From the NCBI RefSeq assembly GCF_001659605.2, contig NC_035172.2, positions 26,773,342 through 26,837,341 of the forward strand: a DNA stretch of 64,000 bases, written 5' to 3'. This DNA is from Manihot esculenta (Eukaryota > Streptophyta > Magnoliopsida > Malpighiales > Euphorbiaceae). Below are positions 1 to 10,992 of this stretch, piece by piece; the stretch's first letter is position 1; the number at the start of each line of letters is the position of its first letter. A program made the translations under genes and the position numbers. The notes under the pieces are model-generated. The model saw only the letters and a list, made by a program, of their open reading frames with translations. It was not told the DNA's origin and searched no databases.

Positions 1-1044
1 TTTAGTTTTTGCCTATTAGCTGTTGGAACTTAGCGGTTGGGTTCTTGATTAGGGAATCCCTAAACTTGATGTTATGCGTTCCTTTTTTCAATGTTTCCCA
101 CACTATCTCATGACTTAATTCTTCCACTTGTATGGTTTCTGCATTGAAACGTGAGATAAATGCTCCTTAAAGACTTGCCCTCTTCTTGGCGAATCTTCCA
201 CAAGTCTGAGAAGAGCTTTTTAGGAGGTATACAAGTAATAAACCTGGATTTAAATAATATAGCAAATTGTGTAAAGTTCAAAACTAAACTTGGGTTGAGA
301 TGCTGGTACCATTTTTAAGCCAAACTTGTGAGTATTGATGGAAACACTTAGCAAAACATGAAGTTGTTGACATCTTGAAACTGCATGATTGTCCTAAAGA
401 TCGCTAGTGACTTTTGGGATTTGCTGTTCCATCGTATTTGTCCAGGCTTGGTAGCTTAAACTTGATTGAAAAAGTTTCTGCTAAGATCTCTTTTGATAGG
501 GGTGAGGTATCGTTCAGGCCATAGTCCTCCTTCTACTCCTTCTAATACCTTTGCGCTGCCCAAACCAGCTTCCAGTCGACGTTCTTCGGAGCCTCGTCCG
601 ACTAATCTTCATCCTCTATTATGGCCTTCCCTTTGGACTATGCTTAGATCTCTTCTATCCGAGTCCTTGGGTTATCAATGGAGGCGTTCTACTTTACCCT
701 GGGAGCCATAAATGAGGCCTCCTCCCAGCCTTATACTGCTCAAGAGTGGCCTGCAACCTTTTAATATATTGGAGCCTTTGCTCATTATTAAGATTGTTGA
801 GATCCACCTCATTGATCATAGAGGGTGTGTTTTATCCACTGCCAAAAGTGAAAGAAATGATAGCGCCCTTGTTGGCAACAACCTTAGCAGTAGCTTATGA
901 ATTATTAGCCATTTCGAGAAAGAAAAAATAAAGATTTCTTTTTAAGAGAAAGGGGATAAGAGACCAATTTTAATCCAAATGAATAGAGAGAATTCAATAG
1001 ATCTCCCGGCAGCAGAACCAAATAATATGACTGAAATGAAGTTG
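1..1044 (-). pseudogene. Tat-like Ty3/gypsy gag remnant and leader (host A)
   Basis: This is the degenerate gag region of a minus-strand LTR retrotransposon whose remainder lies left of the window. It matches, block for block, a better preserved copy at 28113-28488 and 30656-31367: the C-terminal gag part lies at about 1-300, the N-terminal part at about 370-930, then the leader. Gag would form the particle that packages element RNA. Many stops and indels remove coding capacity, and no zinc knuckle or pol domain is visible. Plus-strand open frames at 466-931 are shadows of this region. At 318-345 the copy shows the uninterrupted site that in host B is split by a 2.2-kb insertion. The Tat-like label rests on motif resemblance only. 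Confidence 0.6.
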
Positions 1045-1268
1045 TGTCGCGATTGGTCACTCTGCAATAAAGAGAATGTAAGGTGGTTGGTGCCTATGGC
1101 AGCCACTCTGACGCTCAAGTCAGTAAACTGAAAAAAATGGCGAATGTAAGGAACTTCTCAGAACTCAAGAGTAATTGTGTAAGAATGTGTACCTTGATCT
1201 TGATGATCAATTAGCTTTTATACTATAAAAAGATGAAGCTAATTGTCGCATCTCTTGAAATTTCGGTT
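1045..1268 (-). repeat. Left part of host A LTR, interrupted at 1268/1269
   Basis: The segment starts TGTCGCGATTGG and aligns to LTR copies beginning at 23971 and 31368 in host B. The rest of this LTR resumes at 13244 after a 12-kb retrotransposon. It is the 5' LTR of the minus-strand host A element. Confidence 0.65.
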
Positions 1269-3460
1269 TGTAATACCCGGCTAGACCCTGGCATCGGAAT
1301 TCCTACTTTCCGACAGAATCTTGGATGTCGGAACCCTCTAGAAGGGTAAAATATGTTTTTTATAAAGTGTTTTTACATGTTTTTATAGTTTTAATGAAGA
1401 AAGAAAATGAGTTTTTGAAAGAAAACACCTTAGAGGAAGAGTCCAGGTTCGGCCGCCGAACATAGTGCTCTTACGGAAGCACCTTTGGCCCCCGAAGGTG
1501 GTCTGGCCAGCCACCTATAAAAGGCCCCTTGTTCGAAAATGGGCGAGTTTTCTCTCTCTATTTTCGGGCATAGGTGAGATTTCGCCTTCCTTTGGTCGAT
1601 TTTATGTTTTCCTTCAAATTTTTCAAGTTTTTGACAAGCTTTCACCTTGTTTTAAAGTTTTTGAGCTAAAAATAAAAGTTTTGAAGCTTGGAGACCCACA
1701 GAGCTCGTTCCTCCATATCTCCGAGTTTGGGATCGCATCTCCTCTCGATCTTCAAGAGGTAAGTGTCGATCCACGCCTTTTATGATGTTTTAAGTAAGTT
1801 TTAAGAAGGGGTTAAGGGTTTTGATGCATGTTTAGGTTAGGTGTAAAATGTTAGGGTTTATGTACCCTTTATGTTAAATGTATGCTAAATGTGATGTTTG
1901 TTGGAGTATAGGTTAGTTTTATGCCCCTATATGCTTGGAAATGTGTTTATGCATGTTGGGTTGTTGAGGGCGGCTGGATATGCAAGGCAGAATCGGGTTC
2001 TGCCCTTTGGGAGAGCCCAGGTTCAACCGCCGAAGCCAGTTTCAGCCGTGGAACCTGCCTCTGGAAGCAGTTTTGGCCGCCTAAGCTCGCCCCCGAAAGT
2101 TTGGACTTTCGGCTCTAGAGGGGAGTTTCGGCCGCCGAACCTGCCCCTGAAGGTTGTGACTTTCGGCTCTAGAAGGACTTCGGCCATTGAACCCTGCCCC
2201 CGAAAGTGCTTGACTTACGGCTCTGGAGGGACCTTCGGCCGCCAAACCTGACGCCGAAAGTCCCTTGTTCAGCCTTCCTTTGCATGTATTCTATGAATGT
2301 TTTATGATATTTTAGGGAGTTTTTGGGGAGATGTTTAGAGTCTTGCTAGAGTATGTTTGGTCCCTCATTTGAGTCCACCTGTGTAGGACTGGACCCGAGG
2401 AACCGAGGAGGCCAACAGTGCTAGCTATTTCGGAGTCAGCCAGAGGTGAGTAGAACACAAATCTTTTTGTCAAAAGCAATTAAACTTTTAAGCATGTTCA
2501 TGCATCATGAATGCCATGTATGTATTAGGTTGTATTGCATTAGAAATCACGAATATGACGCATTACATATTATGATGTTGATGTGGATGGATGTTGGATG
2601 ACCCATTGGCCCTTGATATGATATGATATGATATGATATGGTATGAAAGTCCAGGTCGAGGCCCATTCTAGGCCCCTGGCACGATGTTAAGAGAAAGTCC
2701 AAGTCGAGGCCCATTCTACGCCCCTGGCACGATTGGTTATGTTATATTATGTTATGTTATGTTATGTTATGTTATGTTATGTTATGTTATGTTAAGAAAA
2801 AGTCCAGGTCGAGACCCATTCTACGCCTCTGGCACGGTTGGATTATGTAGAGGGCCATTGGTGACAAGTTCATCCTTGATGTGATTTGTCTGTGATATGA
2901 TGCATTTCATTATGGCATATGTTTAATGAACTGTTTTTACTGTTCTGCTCACTGGGCTTTTGTAGCTCACCCCTCTCCCCTAACCCCCAAGTTTGCAGGT
3001 TCAGGATAGACTGGGAAGTCGTCAAGGGTAAAAGCTATGTATATGTAATAGATTAGTAGTGGACATGATATGTAAATTAATGTAATGTAATGTAAGGCAT
3101 TGTTCAGTGATGTAATGAGGATTAGTATTGTGCTTGGCCCTAATATATGGTTAATCCCTTTTTGTACATGATCTTATGTTAATGTTTTAATGATGAGTTA
3201 TGTTGAACCAGGCTTGACACATGATATGTTGCCCCACTAGAGCATTTGATGCTCTCTAGTGTGGGGTTTTATGTTTATAGTATGGTGCATGCACAGGTCA
3301 AGCTTAGTATATGGAAAGTTTAAAATTTTTATGCAAAAGTGATCATGTATGGGATTTTATCAGATGTACAGGATGTATGTTAGGCTTGCTACGGGTTCTG
3401 GCGACCTTAAGTCTATCTGAATCCTAGCGCCGGTAGCGGTCCAAATTTCGGATCGTTACA
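1269..3460 (+). repeat. 5' LTR of the chromovirus-like element
   Basis: A 2192-bp LTR starting TGTAATACCCGGCTAGACC and ending GATCGTTACA. It contains a GC-rich run of TTCGGCCGCCGAA-type palindromes (about 2013-2270), pentanucleotide microsatellites (TATGA at about 2617-2644, TTATG at about 2736-2793), and three copies of a unit containing GTCCAGGTCGAGGCCCATTC (about 2650-2840). A TATAAAAGG box at about 1517-1525 may be the element promoter. It pairs with the LTR at 10993-13243. Confidence 0.9.
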
Positions 3461-3476
3461 GAGTGGTATCAAAGCC
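3461..3476 (+). other. Primer-binding site (initiator tRNA-Met type)
   Basis: Immediately after the LTR lies TGGTATCAAAGC (3464-3475), one base away from the common plant site TGGTATCAGAGC that pairs with the 3' end of initiator tRNA-Met. This fixes the plus orientation of the element. Confidence 0.8.
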
Positions 3477-3563
3477 CTAGGTTCATGTTGTCAGACCTAG
3501 AGAGTGTCGGGCTCATAGATGTCATAGAAGGGCAAGCACAATACGAAAAATCATGTCCACTAG

Positions 3564-5745
3564 TGTAATACCCGGCTAGAGTCCGACATCGGAATTCCTA
3601 GAGTCCGGCATCGGAATTTCTGTCGTCCGGTGGAATCCAGGATGTCGAAATTCTCTAGAAGGGTAAGATTTATGTTTTTCTAGAGTAATATAGTATGTTT
3701 TACTGTTTTAAAGTTAAAATGAAATGAGTTTGTGAAAGAAAAGAACCAAGGCAAAAAAGCCAGGTTCGGCCGCCGAAGGTGACATTCGGCCGCCGAACAT
3801 GCATGGCTTTCGGTTTCACGTGTGGCCGCCGAAGGTGGTCTAGCCAGCCACCTATAAAAGGCCCTCAGTCGGTTGAAAGGATAAGAATGAGTTTATCTTT
3901 TCACTTTCTGAGGTGAGACTCTGTCTTCCTTAAGTTTTCTTCATGTGTTCATTAAATCTTGCAAAGATTTGATTGATTTTATGTTATTTTGAAGGTTTTG
4001 AGCTAAACACTTGAATTTGGAAGTTTGGAGAGTTTGAAGGAGAGTTGCTCCAAAACTCCACGTTAGGATCGTTCATCTTCTTGGTTTCAAGAGGTAAGTG
4101 AAGATCCTGAACTTGTTTTTATGATTTATGAAGGGTTTATGAGGTTTTGGAGAGAGTTGCATGAATAGGGTAAAAAGAGAGTTTTTGATGTTTTTGTGAG
4201 AAAAGCTTGTTTATGTGTTTTGCTTAGCTGTTTGTTGGGGTTTGTAGGTAGTTTTTTGACCCCTTTGAGCATATACTTGGGTGTATGCATGTTGAGGAAT
4301 TGAGGTGGTTGAGTTGAGGAAGATTGGTGCTTTTTGGCGAGAGGCAGAGCAAGTTTCTGCCTTGCTGATGAACTCAGGTTCGGCAGCCGAAGGAACATTC
4401 GGCCGCCAAACCCATGAGGAGGTGGCTTCGGCTGCCCAAGTTTGCCCCCGAGCATTTGGACTTTCGGCTCTGGAGGGGAGTTTCGGCCGCCGAAGGTGCC
4501 GCCGAAGGTTAGAGACTTTCGTCTCTGGAGTGTCTTTCAGCCCCCGAAAGGGTTCGGCTGCCGAAAGTAGAGATTCGGCTGCTGAAGGTGCTTAAGTTTC
4601 GGCTTTGGAGAGGACTTTCGGCCGCCGAACCTATCGCCGAAAGTGTCCTGTTCAGCTTTCCTTTGCATGCTTTGCATGGATGTTTGAGTGAGGTTAAGGG
4701 GATTCTTGGGGAGTTTCATAGAGTTGGTCATAAGCTAGTTTGGTCCCTCATTTGAGTCCATCTGTGTAGGCACAGACCAGAGGAACCAGAGAGAGCAGCA
4801 GTGAGTACTGCTCCAGAGGTTACAGAGCCTGCAGAGTCAGTCCAGATAGCCAGAGGTGAGTGGAACTAAACTTAATTCTTCTAATTGAAAAATGACATGC
4901 TTTTAGCATAATTTATGCATCATGAGTATGCAGTAGGTTGTTTGCATTAGAATTCACGAATATATTGCATTGCATAGTTATTTGTTGATGTGGGTGAATG
5001 CCGAATGATCCAATAGTCTCTGAGAGAAGTCCAGGAGCCTTTGACTATGCCCTGGCAATGGTAAGTACACAGGTGTTATATACACGTATACATATATGAC
5101 AGGAAGACCAGGTGCTCGATTCTACGCCCTGGCACGGTAGAGCTACCGGGACTATGTGGTGACAGGTTTACCCTTGATGTGAATTGTCTGTGATATGATG
5201 CATTCCATAAGATCATGTGTTAATGATTTGTTTTACTGTTCTACTCACTGGGCTATAGAGCTCATCCCACTCCCTTAACCCCAGACTTGCAGGTTCAGTG
5301 TACAGTGTACAGGGGAAGTCCAGCAGAGTACAGGAATAGAGAAGAGTTTTGTAATAGAATATTGTGGACATGAAAGATTAAAGAGATGTAACAGTTGTGT
5401 AGAAAGTTAGAGTTGTGCTTGACCTAGTTATTTTTGTGTTGTAAATCTTTTGTATACATGGTCTGGTTATATAACTGTTTTACAGCATATGTGAAAAACC
5501 AGGCTTAACAGGTATGAATTAACCCATCTAGAGCAAGCTCTAGTCAGGGGTACAGAGTACAGAGATAGTGCATGCACAGGTTAAGTCTTGGTCCAGAGAA
5601 AAGTTTTTATATTCACAGAACATGTATGACCATGTATGAGATTTTACAGGTACTCAGAGAGTATAGCAGGCTTGCTACGGGTTCTAGCAGTCTTAAGCCG
5701 ATCTGAATCCTAGCGCCGGTGACGGTCCATTTTGGGGTCGTTACA
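3564..5745 (+). mobile_element. Solo LTR nested in the retrotransposon leader
   Basis: A 2182-bp LTR runs TGTAATACCCGG...GTCGTTACA, flanked on both sides by a perfect target duplication ACTAG (3559-3563 and 5746-5750). It shares termini, the TTCGGCCGCCGAA array (about 4375-4640) and the final block CTGAATCCTAGCGCCGGT with the LTRs of the surrounding element, but differs widely inside, so it is a diverged subfamily. No internal region remains, which fits unequal recombination between two LTRs after insertion. It separates the primer-binding site from gag by over 2 kb. Confidence 0.88.
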
Positions 5746-5907
5746 ACTAGGATAGGATATAGAGTCCTATCTTGATGATGATGTGAAATGCCATGATGAT
5801 ATGCATGTGCATTAATATTATGCTATGTATGATGTGGGATTCATGTGTTTCCACATGAACCATATGATGTTAATGTTTATGTGTATATGTTGTTTTTCAG
5901 AAACAGG

Positions 5908-6605
5908 ATGAGAGGCACTCGTCGATCTGCACGATTGACTGGAGTCCCACCAGAGAATGAGGGCATGGATGCCCGTCCCCCTGCTTTGTCAAGGGCAATG
6001 TCATGTAGATCAAGTAGAGAGGGAACGTCAAGGGACCCTAGAAGGTCTTTTGATGTAAGCAGGAGGGGGATAGTTCAGGGTGGAATGTTAGCTGATGTAA
6101 GGGGATCAGAGGAGGATGAACAGAGAAGAGATGGTAGCTTGGGCATGAGCATGTCAGAAGAGGTCATGGGAGAGTCTCAAGGAGGTGCTCAGGCCTCGGG
6201 GTTTGGTTATCCACCCCATTATCAACCCTTTCCACAGGGCCCAGGGTATCCGATGGGGGTACATCGGATTACTCCAGCTTTAACCCATATCCCTCCTACA
6301 TGCCTTACCCTCCTTTCTACCCACCATATCCCCAGTACCCTATGTATCCACCCTTACCCTTCTACCCAAATACAGCAAACCCTAACCCAGGGAATGCTGC
6401 ACCTCCTCCTCCACCAGCAGAACCTACAGCCCCTGAAATCCAAACACCTAAACCTAGCTCATCTGTGGGGAGCAAGGTAAAGATGACAGATTACCTAAAG
6501 CTGGATGCTCCCAAATTTAAGATAGGTGATGATCCGTTTGAGTACCTCAAAATGGTAAAAATAATAACAGATGAATTGGGGACAAATGATAGTAGGGCCA
6601 TTTAG
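5908..6605 (+). pseudogene. gag: gag N-terminal region, frameshifted and stopped
   Basis: The reading starts at the ATG at 5908 and gives an Arg/Ser-rich N-terminus (MRGTRRSARLTG). At about 6255, in a run of G, the frame breaks and the downstream Pro/Tyr-rich stretch (6300-6440) continues in another frame. This second frame reaches an in-frame TAG at 6603-6605 directly before the long gag-pol frame at 6606. The segment after about 6480 (DYLKLDAPKFKIGDDPFEYL) is the usual beginning of a plant Ty3/gypsy gag core. Function in a working element would be capsid formation. The breaks mean no full Gag is made from this copy unless readthrough or frameshifting occurs. Confidence 0.72.
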
Positions 6606-9437
6606 ATGGCGAGGTTCATGCTGAAATGCAAGAAAGCAAGAGAATGGTTCAAAAACTATGTGGACCCGAGGTTGGAGAGCTTATCCTGGGAAGAGTTTGC
6701 AAATGAGTTTGCAGGATGGGCTTTTTCGGACAGTTCTAGAGAGCTGAAAGTTGTGGAGTTTGAGCAGCTAAGGCAGATAGAGGAGATGAGTGTCGACGAG
6801 TACACCGACAGGTTTCTGGAGTTGCTGCAGTATGTGGGTCAGGCATATGACACAGATCAGAAGAAAGCTAAGAGGTATACCATGAGGCTCCACCCTGGGT
6901 ATTCCTCCCTGATCCTTGCAGCAGAGAGGGAGAGCTTCCACACCATTGTGGATGCAGCACGGAAGATGGAGGCTAGTGCCATCATTGAGGGGTCAGTTAA
7001 GCAATCAGTGGCACAGTCTTTGGGTTCCAAGACCCCAGGTAGGGGAAAGTTAGATCCCTCTTCTCTGAGTGCAGCAACTTCAGGCAGTAAAAAGTGGGGC
7101 AAGTCCAAGCAGAAAAAGAATAAGTTCTGGAACAGGTTAAAATCATGTTTGGGTTTAGGTGGTGGCTCGAGCTCAGGTTCAGATGGTTCAGAGTGCTTGA
7201 GGTGTGGTAAGCCATACAAGGGAGTATGTCGGTTTGGGACGATAGCCTGCTTCAGGTGTGGGCAGGAGGGACATATGGCTCGGGAGTGTCCTAGGGCAGC
7301 TTTTATGGCACCGTCCCAACAGACGGCTTCAGGTAGTGTGGCTCAGCTAGTAGCTCCAGCCATGACTCAGGGCAGTGGCAGAGGCAGAGGGAGAGGGGCA
7401 GCCTCTTCTTCAGCAGGTTCCCGAGGTGAAGGTCCATCAGCTCCAGCTCGGATCTTCACTATGACACAGCAGGAGGCAAACACATCAAATACCGTGGTGT
7501 CAGGTAATCTCATCATTGGTTGTTTAGATGTGTATGCTTTAATGGACCCTGGTGCATCTCATTCTTTTGTTGCTCTGATAGCCGTAGAGAGGTTGGGTTT
7601 GATAGTCTCTGGGTTAGAGTGTCCCCTCTGGATCAGTGGACCCAAGTGTGACCCATCAGTGGCAGAGTCAGTCTGCCGATTCAGTCCAATGTTTGTTGAG
7701 AGTAGATGCCTTCCAGCCAACCTAGTGGTTCTAGATTTGACTGATTTTGACGTCATTCTAGGGATGGATTGGCTATCCGCTCATGGTGCTACCTTGGACT
7801 GCAGAGACAAGGTAGTCAGGTTCAGAGATCAGGATGGGTTAGAGGTTGTCTTCAGGGGAGACAGGAGGGGTATGGCTAGAGGTCTGATATCAGCCCTGCA
7901 GGCTCGTAGGTTGCTCAGGAGGGGTTGTCAGGGGTTTCTAGCTCATGTGAGAGAGCTGGATAGTCAAGTTAAGGAGCCCACCTCAGTGCTCGTAGTCAGA
8001 GACTTTCCAGATGTCTTCCATTACGAGCTTCCAGGACTACCACCTACTAGGGAGATAGAATTTGAAATAGAAGTGATGCCTGGAACCAAACCAATCTCTA
8101 TCCCTCCTTACAGGATGGCACCAGCAGAATTGAAGGAGCTAAAGGAGCAGTTGCAAGAGTTGGGAGACAAGGGTTTCATCCGACCAAGTACCTCACCTTG
8201 GGGTGCTCCAGTGCTGTTTGTAAAGAAGAAGGATGGATCCTTGAGACTTTGTATCGACTACAGGCAGTTGAACAAAGTCATTACCAAGAACAAGTATCCT
8301 CTAACCAGGATCGACGATCTATTTGACCAGCTAGCAGGAGCAGGTTGTTTCTCCAAGATAAATCTAAGATCCGGGTATCACCAGCTAAGAATCAGAGAAG
8401 AAGATGTGTCGAAGACGGCATTCAGGACCAGATATGGGCATTATGAGTTCCTAGTGATGCCGTTTGGGCTGACCAATGCCCCTGCAGTATTCATGGACCT
8501 CATGAATAGAGTTTTTAGCCAGTATCTGGATCACTTTGTTATTGTCTTCATTGATGATATCTTAGTGTATTCCAGAAACGCAGAGGAGCATGCCCATCAT
8601 CTAAGGATAGTTTTGCAGACCCTAAGGGAGCATGGTTTGTATGCCAAGTTCTCCAAGTGTGAATTTTGGTTGAGGAGCATTTCCTTCTTGGGACATGTTG
8701 TGTCAGAAAAGGGAATTGAAGTGGACCCCAAGAAGGTGGAAGCTGTAGCTAACTGGCCTAGACCCACTACAGTTACAGAGATTAAGAGTTTTTTGGGTTT
8801 GGCAGGTTACTACAGGAGGTTCATGCAGGACTTCTCCAAAATTGTTGCTCCTATGACCAGGTTGACCAAGAAGAATAAGAGGTTTGTGTGGTGTGAACAG
8901 TGTGAGGAAAGCTTTGAAGAGCTGAAGAAAATGTTAACGTCAGCACCGGTGTTAGCTCTGCCTACCAGTAATGAAGACTTCACAGTGTTTTGTGATGCGT
9001 CCCGTGTGGGACTAGGTTGTGTGTTGATGCAAAATGAGAGGGTAATTGCTTATGCTTCTAGGCAGCTGAAGAAGCATGAGTTGAATTATCCTACACACGA
9101 TCTAGAGATGGCAGCTGTAATCTTCGCACTCAAGATGTGGAGGCATTACCTTTATGGGGTAAGATGTGAGATCTTCACAGATCATAAGAGCTTGCAGTAC
9201 ATCTTGAGTCAGAGAGAGTTGAATCTAAGGCAGAGAAGATGGGTAGAACTGCTTAGTGACTATGATTGTAAAATTCAGTACCATCCGGGTAAGGCAAATG
9301 TTGTGGCAGATGCTCTAAGCCGGAAATCACTTGGCAGTTTATCCCATATTTTAGCAGAGAGAAGACCGGTGGTGAGGGAATTCTATAAGCTCATTGGCGA
9401 AGGCTGCAGTTGGAGTTGTCTGGTACAGGTGCTTTGA
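6606..9437 (+). CDS. pol: Gag C-terminus, protease, reverse transcriptase and RNase H
   Basis: A 943-residue open frame of a Ty3/gypsy polyprotein. In order: capsid C-terminus (residues 1-170), a CCHC zinc knuckle [14 protein letters not shown] near residue 215, an aspartic protease motif near 314 (DPGAS, where DSGA/DTGA is usual), reverse transcriptase from about 490 with an FIDDI catalytic box near 648-652, and RNase H from about 790 (CDAS). The frame then leaves the polyprotein frame at about 9400 and stops at 9437. The reaction is copying element RNA into DNA in virus-like particles. The Pro after the catalytic Asp of protease is odd and could reduce activity or be a variant. It is preceded directly by a TAG, so as it stands it lacks its own natural start; the ATG at 6606 is a positional start only. 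Confidence 0.9.
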   Translation: MARFMLKCKKAREWFKNYVDPRLESLSWEEFANEFAGWAFSDSSRELKVVEFEQLRQIEEMSVDEYTDRFLELLQYVGQAYDTDQKKAKRYTMRLHPGYSSLILAAERESFHTIVDAARKMEASAIIEGSVKQSVAQSLGSKTPGRGKLDPSSLSAATSGSKKWGKSKQKKNKFWNRLKSCLGLGGGSSSGSDGSECLRCGKPYKGVCRFGTIACFRCGQEGHMARECPRAAFMAPSQQTASGSVAQLVAPAMTQGSGRGRGRGAASSSAGSRGEGPSAPARIFTMTQQEANTSNTVVSGNLIIGCLDVYALMDPGASHSFVALIAVERLGLIVSGLECPLWISGPKCDPSVAESVCRFSPMFVESRCLPANLVVLDLTDFDVILGMDWLSAHGATLDCRDKVVRFRDQDGLEVVFRGDRRGMARGLISALQARRLLRRGCQGFLAHVRELDSQVKEPTSVLVVRDFPDVFHYELPGLPPTREIEFEIEVMPGTKPISIPPYRMAPAELKELKEQLQELGDKGFIRPSTSPWGAPVLFVKKKDGSLRLCIDYRQLNKVITKNKYPLTRIDDLFDQLAGAGCFSKINLRSGYHQLRIREEDVSKTAFRTRYGHYEFLVMPFGLTNAPAVFMDLMNRVFSQYLDHFVIVFIDDILVYSRNAEEHAHHLRIVLQTLREHGLYAKFSKCEFWLRSISFLGHVVSEKGIEVDPKKVEAVANWPRPTTVTEIKSFLGLAGYYRRFMQDFSKIVAPMTRLTKKNKRFVWCEQCEESFEELKKMLTSAPVLALPTSNEDFTVFCDASRVGLGCVLMQNERVIAYASRQLKKHELNYPTHDLEMAAVIFALKMWRHYLYGVRCEIFTDHKSLQYILSQRELNLRQRRWVELLSDYDCKIQYHPGKANVVADALSRKSLGSLSHILAERRPVVREFYKLIGEGCSWSCLVQVL

Positions 9438-10888
9438 TAGTTCAGATGAGAGTGACACCCGTGTTTCTGGAGCAGGTGGCTCAGAAACAGCATGAGGACC
9501 CAGAGTTAGTGAAAATTGCCAGGACTGTTCAGTCAGGCAAGAATGAAGAGTTCAGATTTGACAGCAAAGGGATCCTCCGCTATGGGAACAGGTTATGTGT
9601 ACCAGATGATGTGAGTCTGAAGGGAGACATTATGAGGGAAGCTCATAATCCTAGATACAGTGTTCACCCTGGAGCCACCAAAATGTACCAAGATCTGAAA
9701 AGAGTCTATTGGTGGCCAGCTATGAAAAGAGAAGTGGCACAGTTCGTGTCCGCCTGCAAAGTATGTCAAAGGGTGAAGCTGGAACATCAGAAGCCAGCTG
9801 GAATGCTTAACCCACTACCGATTCCAGAGTGGAAATGGGAGAATATAGCTATGGATTTCGTGGTGAGGTTACCGACAACGTCCAACAGATTGGACTCCAT
9901 ATGGGTGATTGTGGACAGACTGACCAAATCTGTTCACTTCATCCCTGTCAGGAATGGTTATTCTGTGGACAAGTTGGCGCAGGTATATGTTGAAGAAGTG
10001 GTCAGGTTGCATGGGGCTCCCGTTTCAATAGTGTCAGATAGAGGACCCCAGTTCACCTCCAGGTTTTGGCGGAGTCTGCAGAACGCTATGGGTACCAGGC
10101 TAGATTTTAGCACTACTTTCCATCCACAGACTGATGAACAGTCAGAGAGGACCATCCAGACCATAGAAGATATGCTCAGAATGTGTGTGCTAGATTTTGG
10201 AGGTTCTTGGAGGCAGCATCTACCCTTGGTAGAGTTTGCCTATAATAACAGCTATCATGCTCGCATAGGGATGGCTCCATATGAAGCTTTGTATGGAAGG
10301 AAGTGCTGGTCACCTATCTGTTGGGAAGAAGTTGGAGAAAGGGCCTTGGCAGGGCCCGAGCTAGTAGAGATCACCAGCAGAGTAGTGCCCATTATCAGAG
10401 AAAGGATCAAGACTGCTGTGAGTCGGCAGAAGAGTTATGCAGATGTCCGCAGGAAGCATGTAGAGTTTCGGGAGGGAGATATGGTGTTGCTCAAGGTGTC
10501 TCCTATGAAAGGGGTGATTCATTTTGGGAAGAAAGGTAAGCTAGCTCCACGGTATATCGGACCCTTTGAAATGTTGCAGAAGATTGGGAATGTATTATAC
10601 AAGCTAGACCTACCTGCTTCAATGGAGAGAATCCATCCGGTTTTTCATGTTTTCATGTTACAAAAGTTCGTGTCAGATCTGGATAAGGTTCTTAGTGAGC
10701 CTAATGTGGAGATCCTAAGAGATCTCACCTATGTTGAGCAGCCGGTGCGAATCCTAGACACGCAGATCAGAAAGCTGAGGAACAAGGAAATCCCGATGTT
10801 GAAAGTCCTTTGGAATCACCACAACATAGAAGAATGTACCTGGGAGACACGGGAGTCTATGCTCCAACAATACCCCTATCTCTTTTAA
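9410..10888 (+). CDS. Integrase with C-terminal chromodomain-like segment
   Basis: This frame holds the rest of pol, shifted relative to the preceding frame with which it overlaps by 28 bp. It shows an HHCC zinc-binding domain (about residues 70-125, ending CKVCQRVK), the DDE core with Asp in MDFVV near 148, Asp in SDRGPQFTS near 209 and Glu in [11 protein letters not shown] near 245, and at the end a chromodomain-like stretch (about 440-490, with [14 protein letters not shown]). Integrase joins element cDNA to chromosomal DNA; in chromoviruses the end domain is thought to guide insertion to heterochromatin. The true product would be part of Gag-Pol, so the ATG at 9410 is not a meaningful start. 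All three catalytic residues are present, so the copy is rather young. Confidence 0.88.
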   Translation: MELSGTGALIVQMRVTPVFLEQVAQKQHEDPELVKIARTVQSGKNEEFRFDSKGILRYGNRLCVPDDVSLKGDIMREAHNPRYSVHPGATKMYQDLKRVYWWPAMKREVAQFVSACKVCQRVKLEHQKPAGMLNPLPIPEWKWENIAMDFVVRLPTTSNRLDSIWVIVDRLTKSVHFIPVRNGYSVDKLAQVYVEEVVRLHGAPVSIVSDRGPQFTSRFWRSLQNAMGTRLDFSTTFHPQTDEQSERTIQTIEDMLRMCVLDFGGSWRQHLPLVEFAYNNSYHARIGMAPYEALYGRKCWSPICWEEVGERALAGPELVEITSRVVPIIRERIKTAVSRQKSYADVRRKHVEFREGDMVLLKVSPMKGVIHFGKKGKLAPRYIGPFEMLQKIGNVLYKLDLPASMERIHPVFHVFMLQKFVSDLDKVLSEPNVEILRDLTYVEQPVRILDTQIRKLRNKEIPMLKVLWNHHNIEECTWETRESMLQQYPYLF

Positions 10889-10955
10889 GGTTAGTGTTTG
10901 TTGTTATGTGCTTCCTTGTTGTTATGTGTGTTATACCATGCTTTGCTTGTGTGTT

Positions 10956-10977
10956 GAACATTCGGGGACGAATGTTC
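10956..10977 (+). other. Perfect 9-bp hairpin before the polypurine tract
   Basis: Arms GAACATTCG (10956-10964) and CGAATGTTC (10969-10977) enclose the loop GGGA. The hairpin lies 4 bp before the purine tract and 16 bp before the 3' LTR. From memory, similar hairpins recur at this place in plant Ty3/gypsy elements. Confidence 0.7.
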
Positions 10978-10980
10978 TTA

Positions 10981-10992
10981 AGGGGGGAAGAA
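10981..10992 (+). other. Polypurine tract
   Basis: AGGGGGGAAGAA directly adjoins the 3' LTR start at 10993; this is the usual primer for plus-strand DNA synthesis in LTR retrotransposons. Confidence 0.85.

Noticed and set aside
466..931. Plus-strand frames of 61-81 codons
   Set aside because: They are antisense shadows of a decayed minus-strand gag, shown by alignment to the copy at 30701-31141.
2684..2884. Repetitive peptide MLCYV-type frame
   Set aside because: Translation of the TTATG microsatellite in the LTR.
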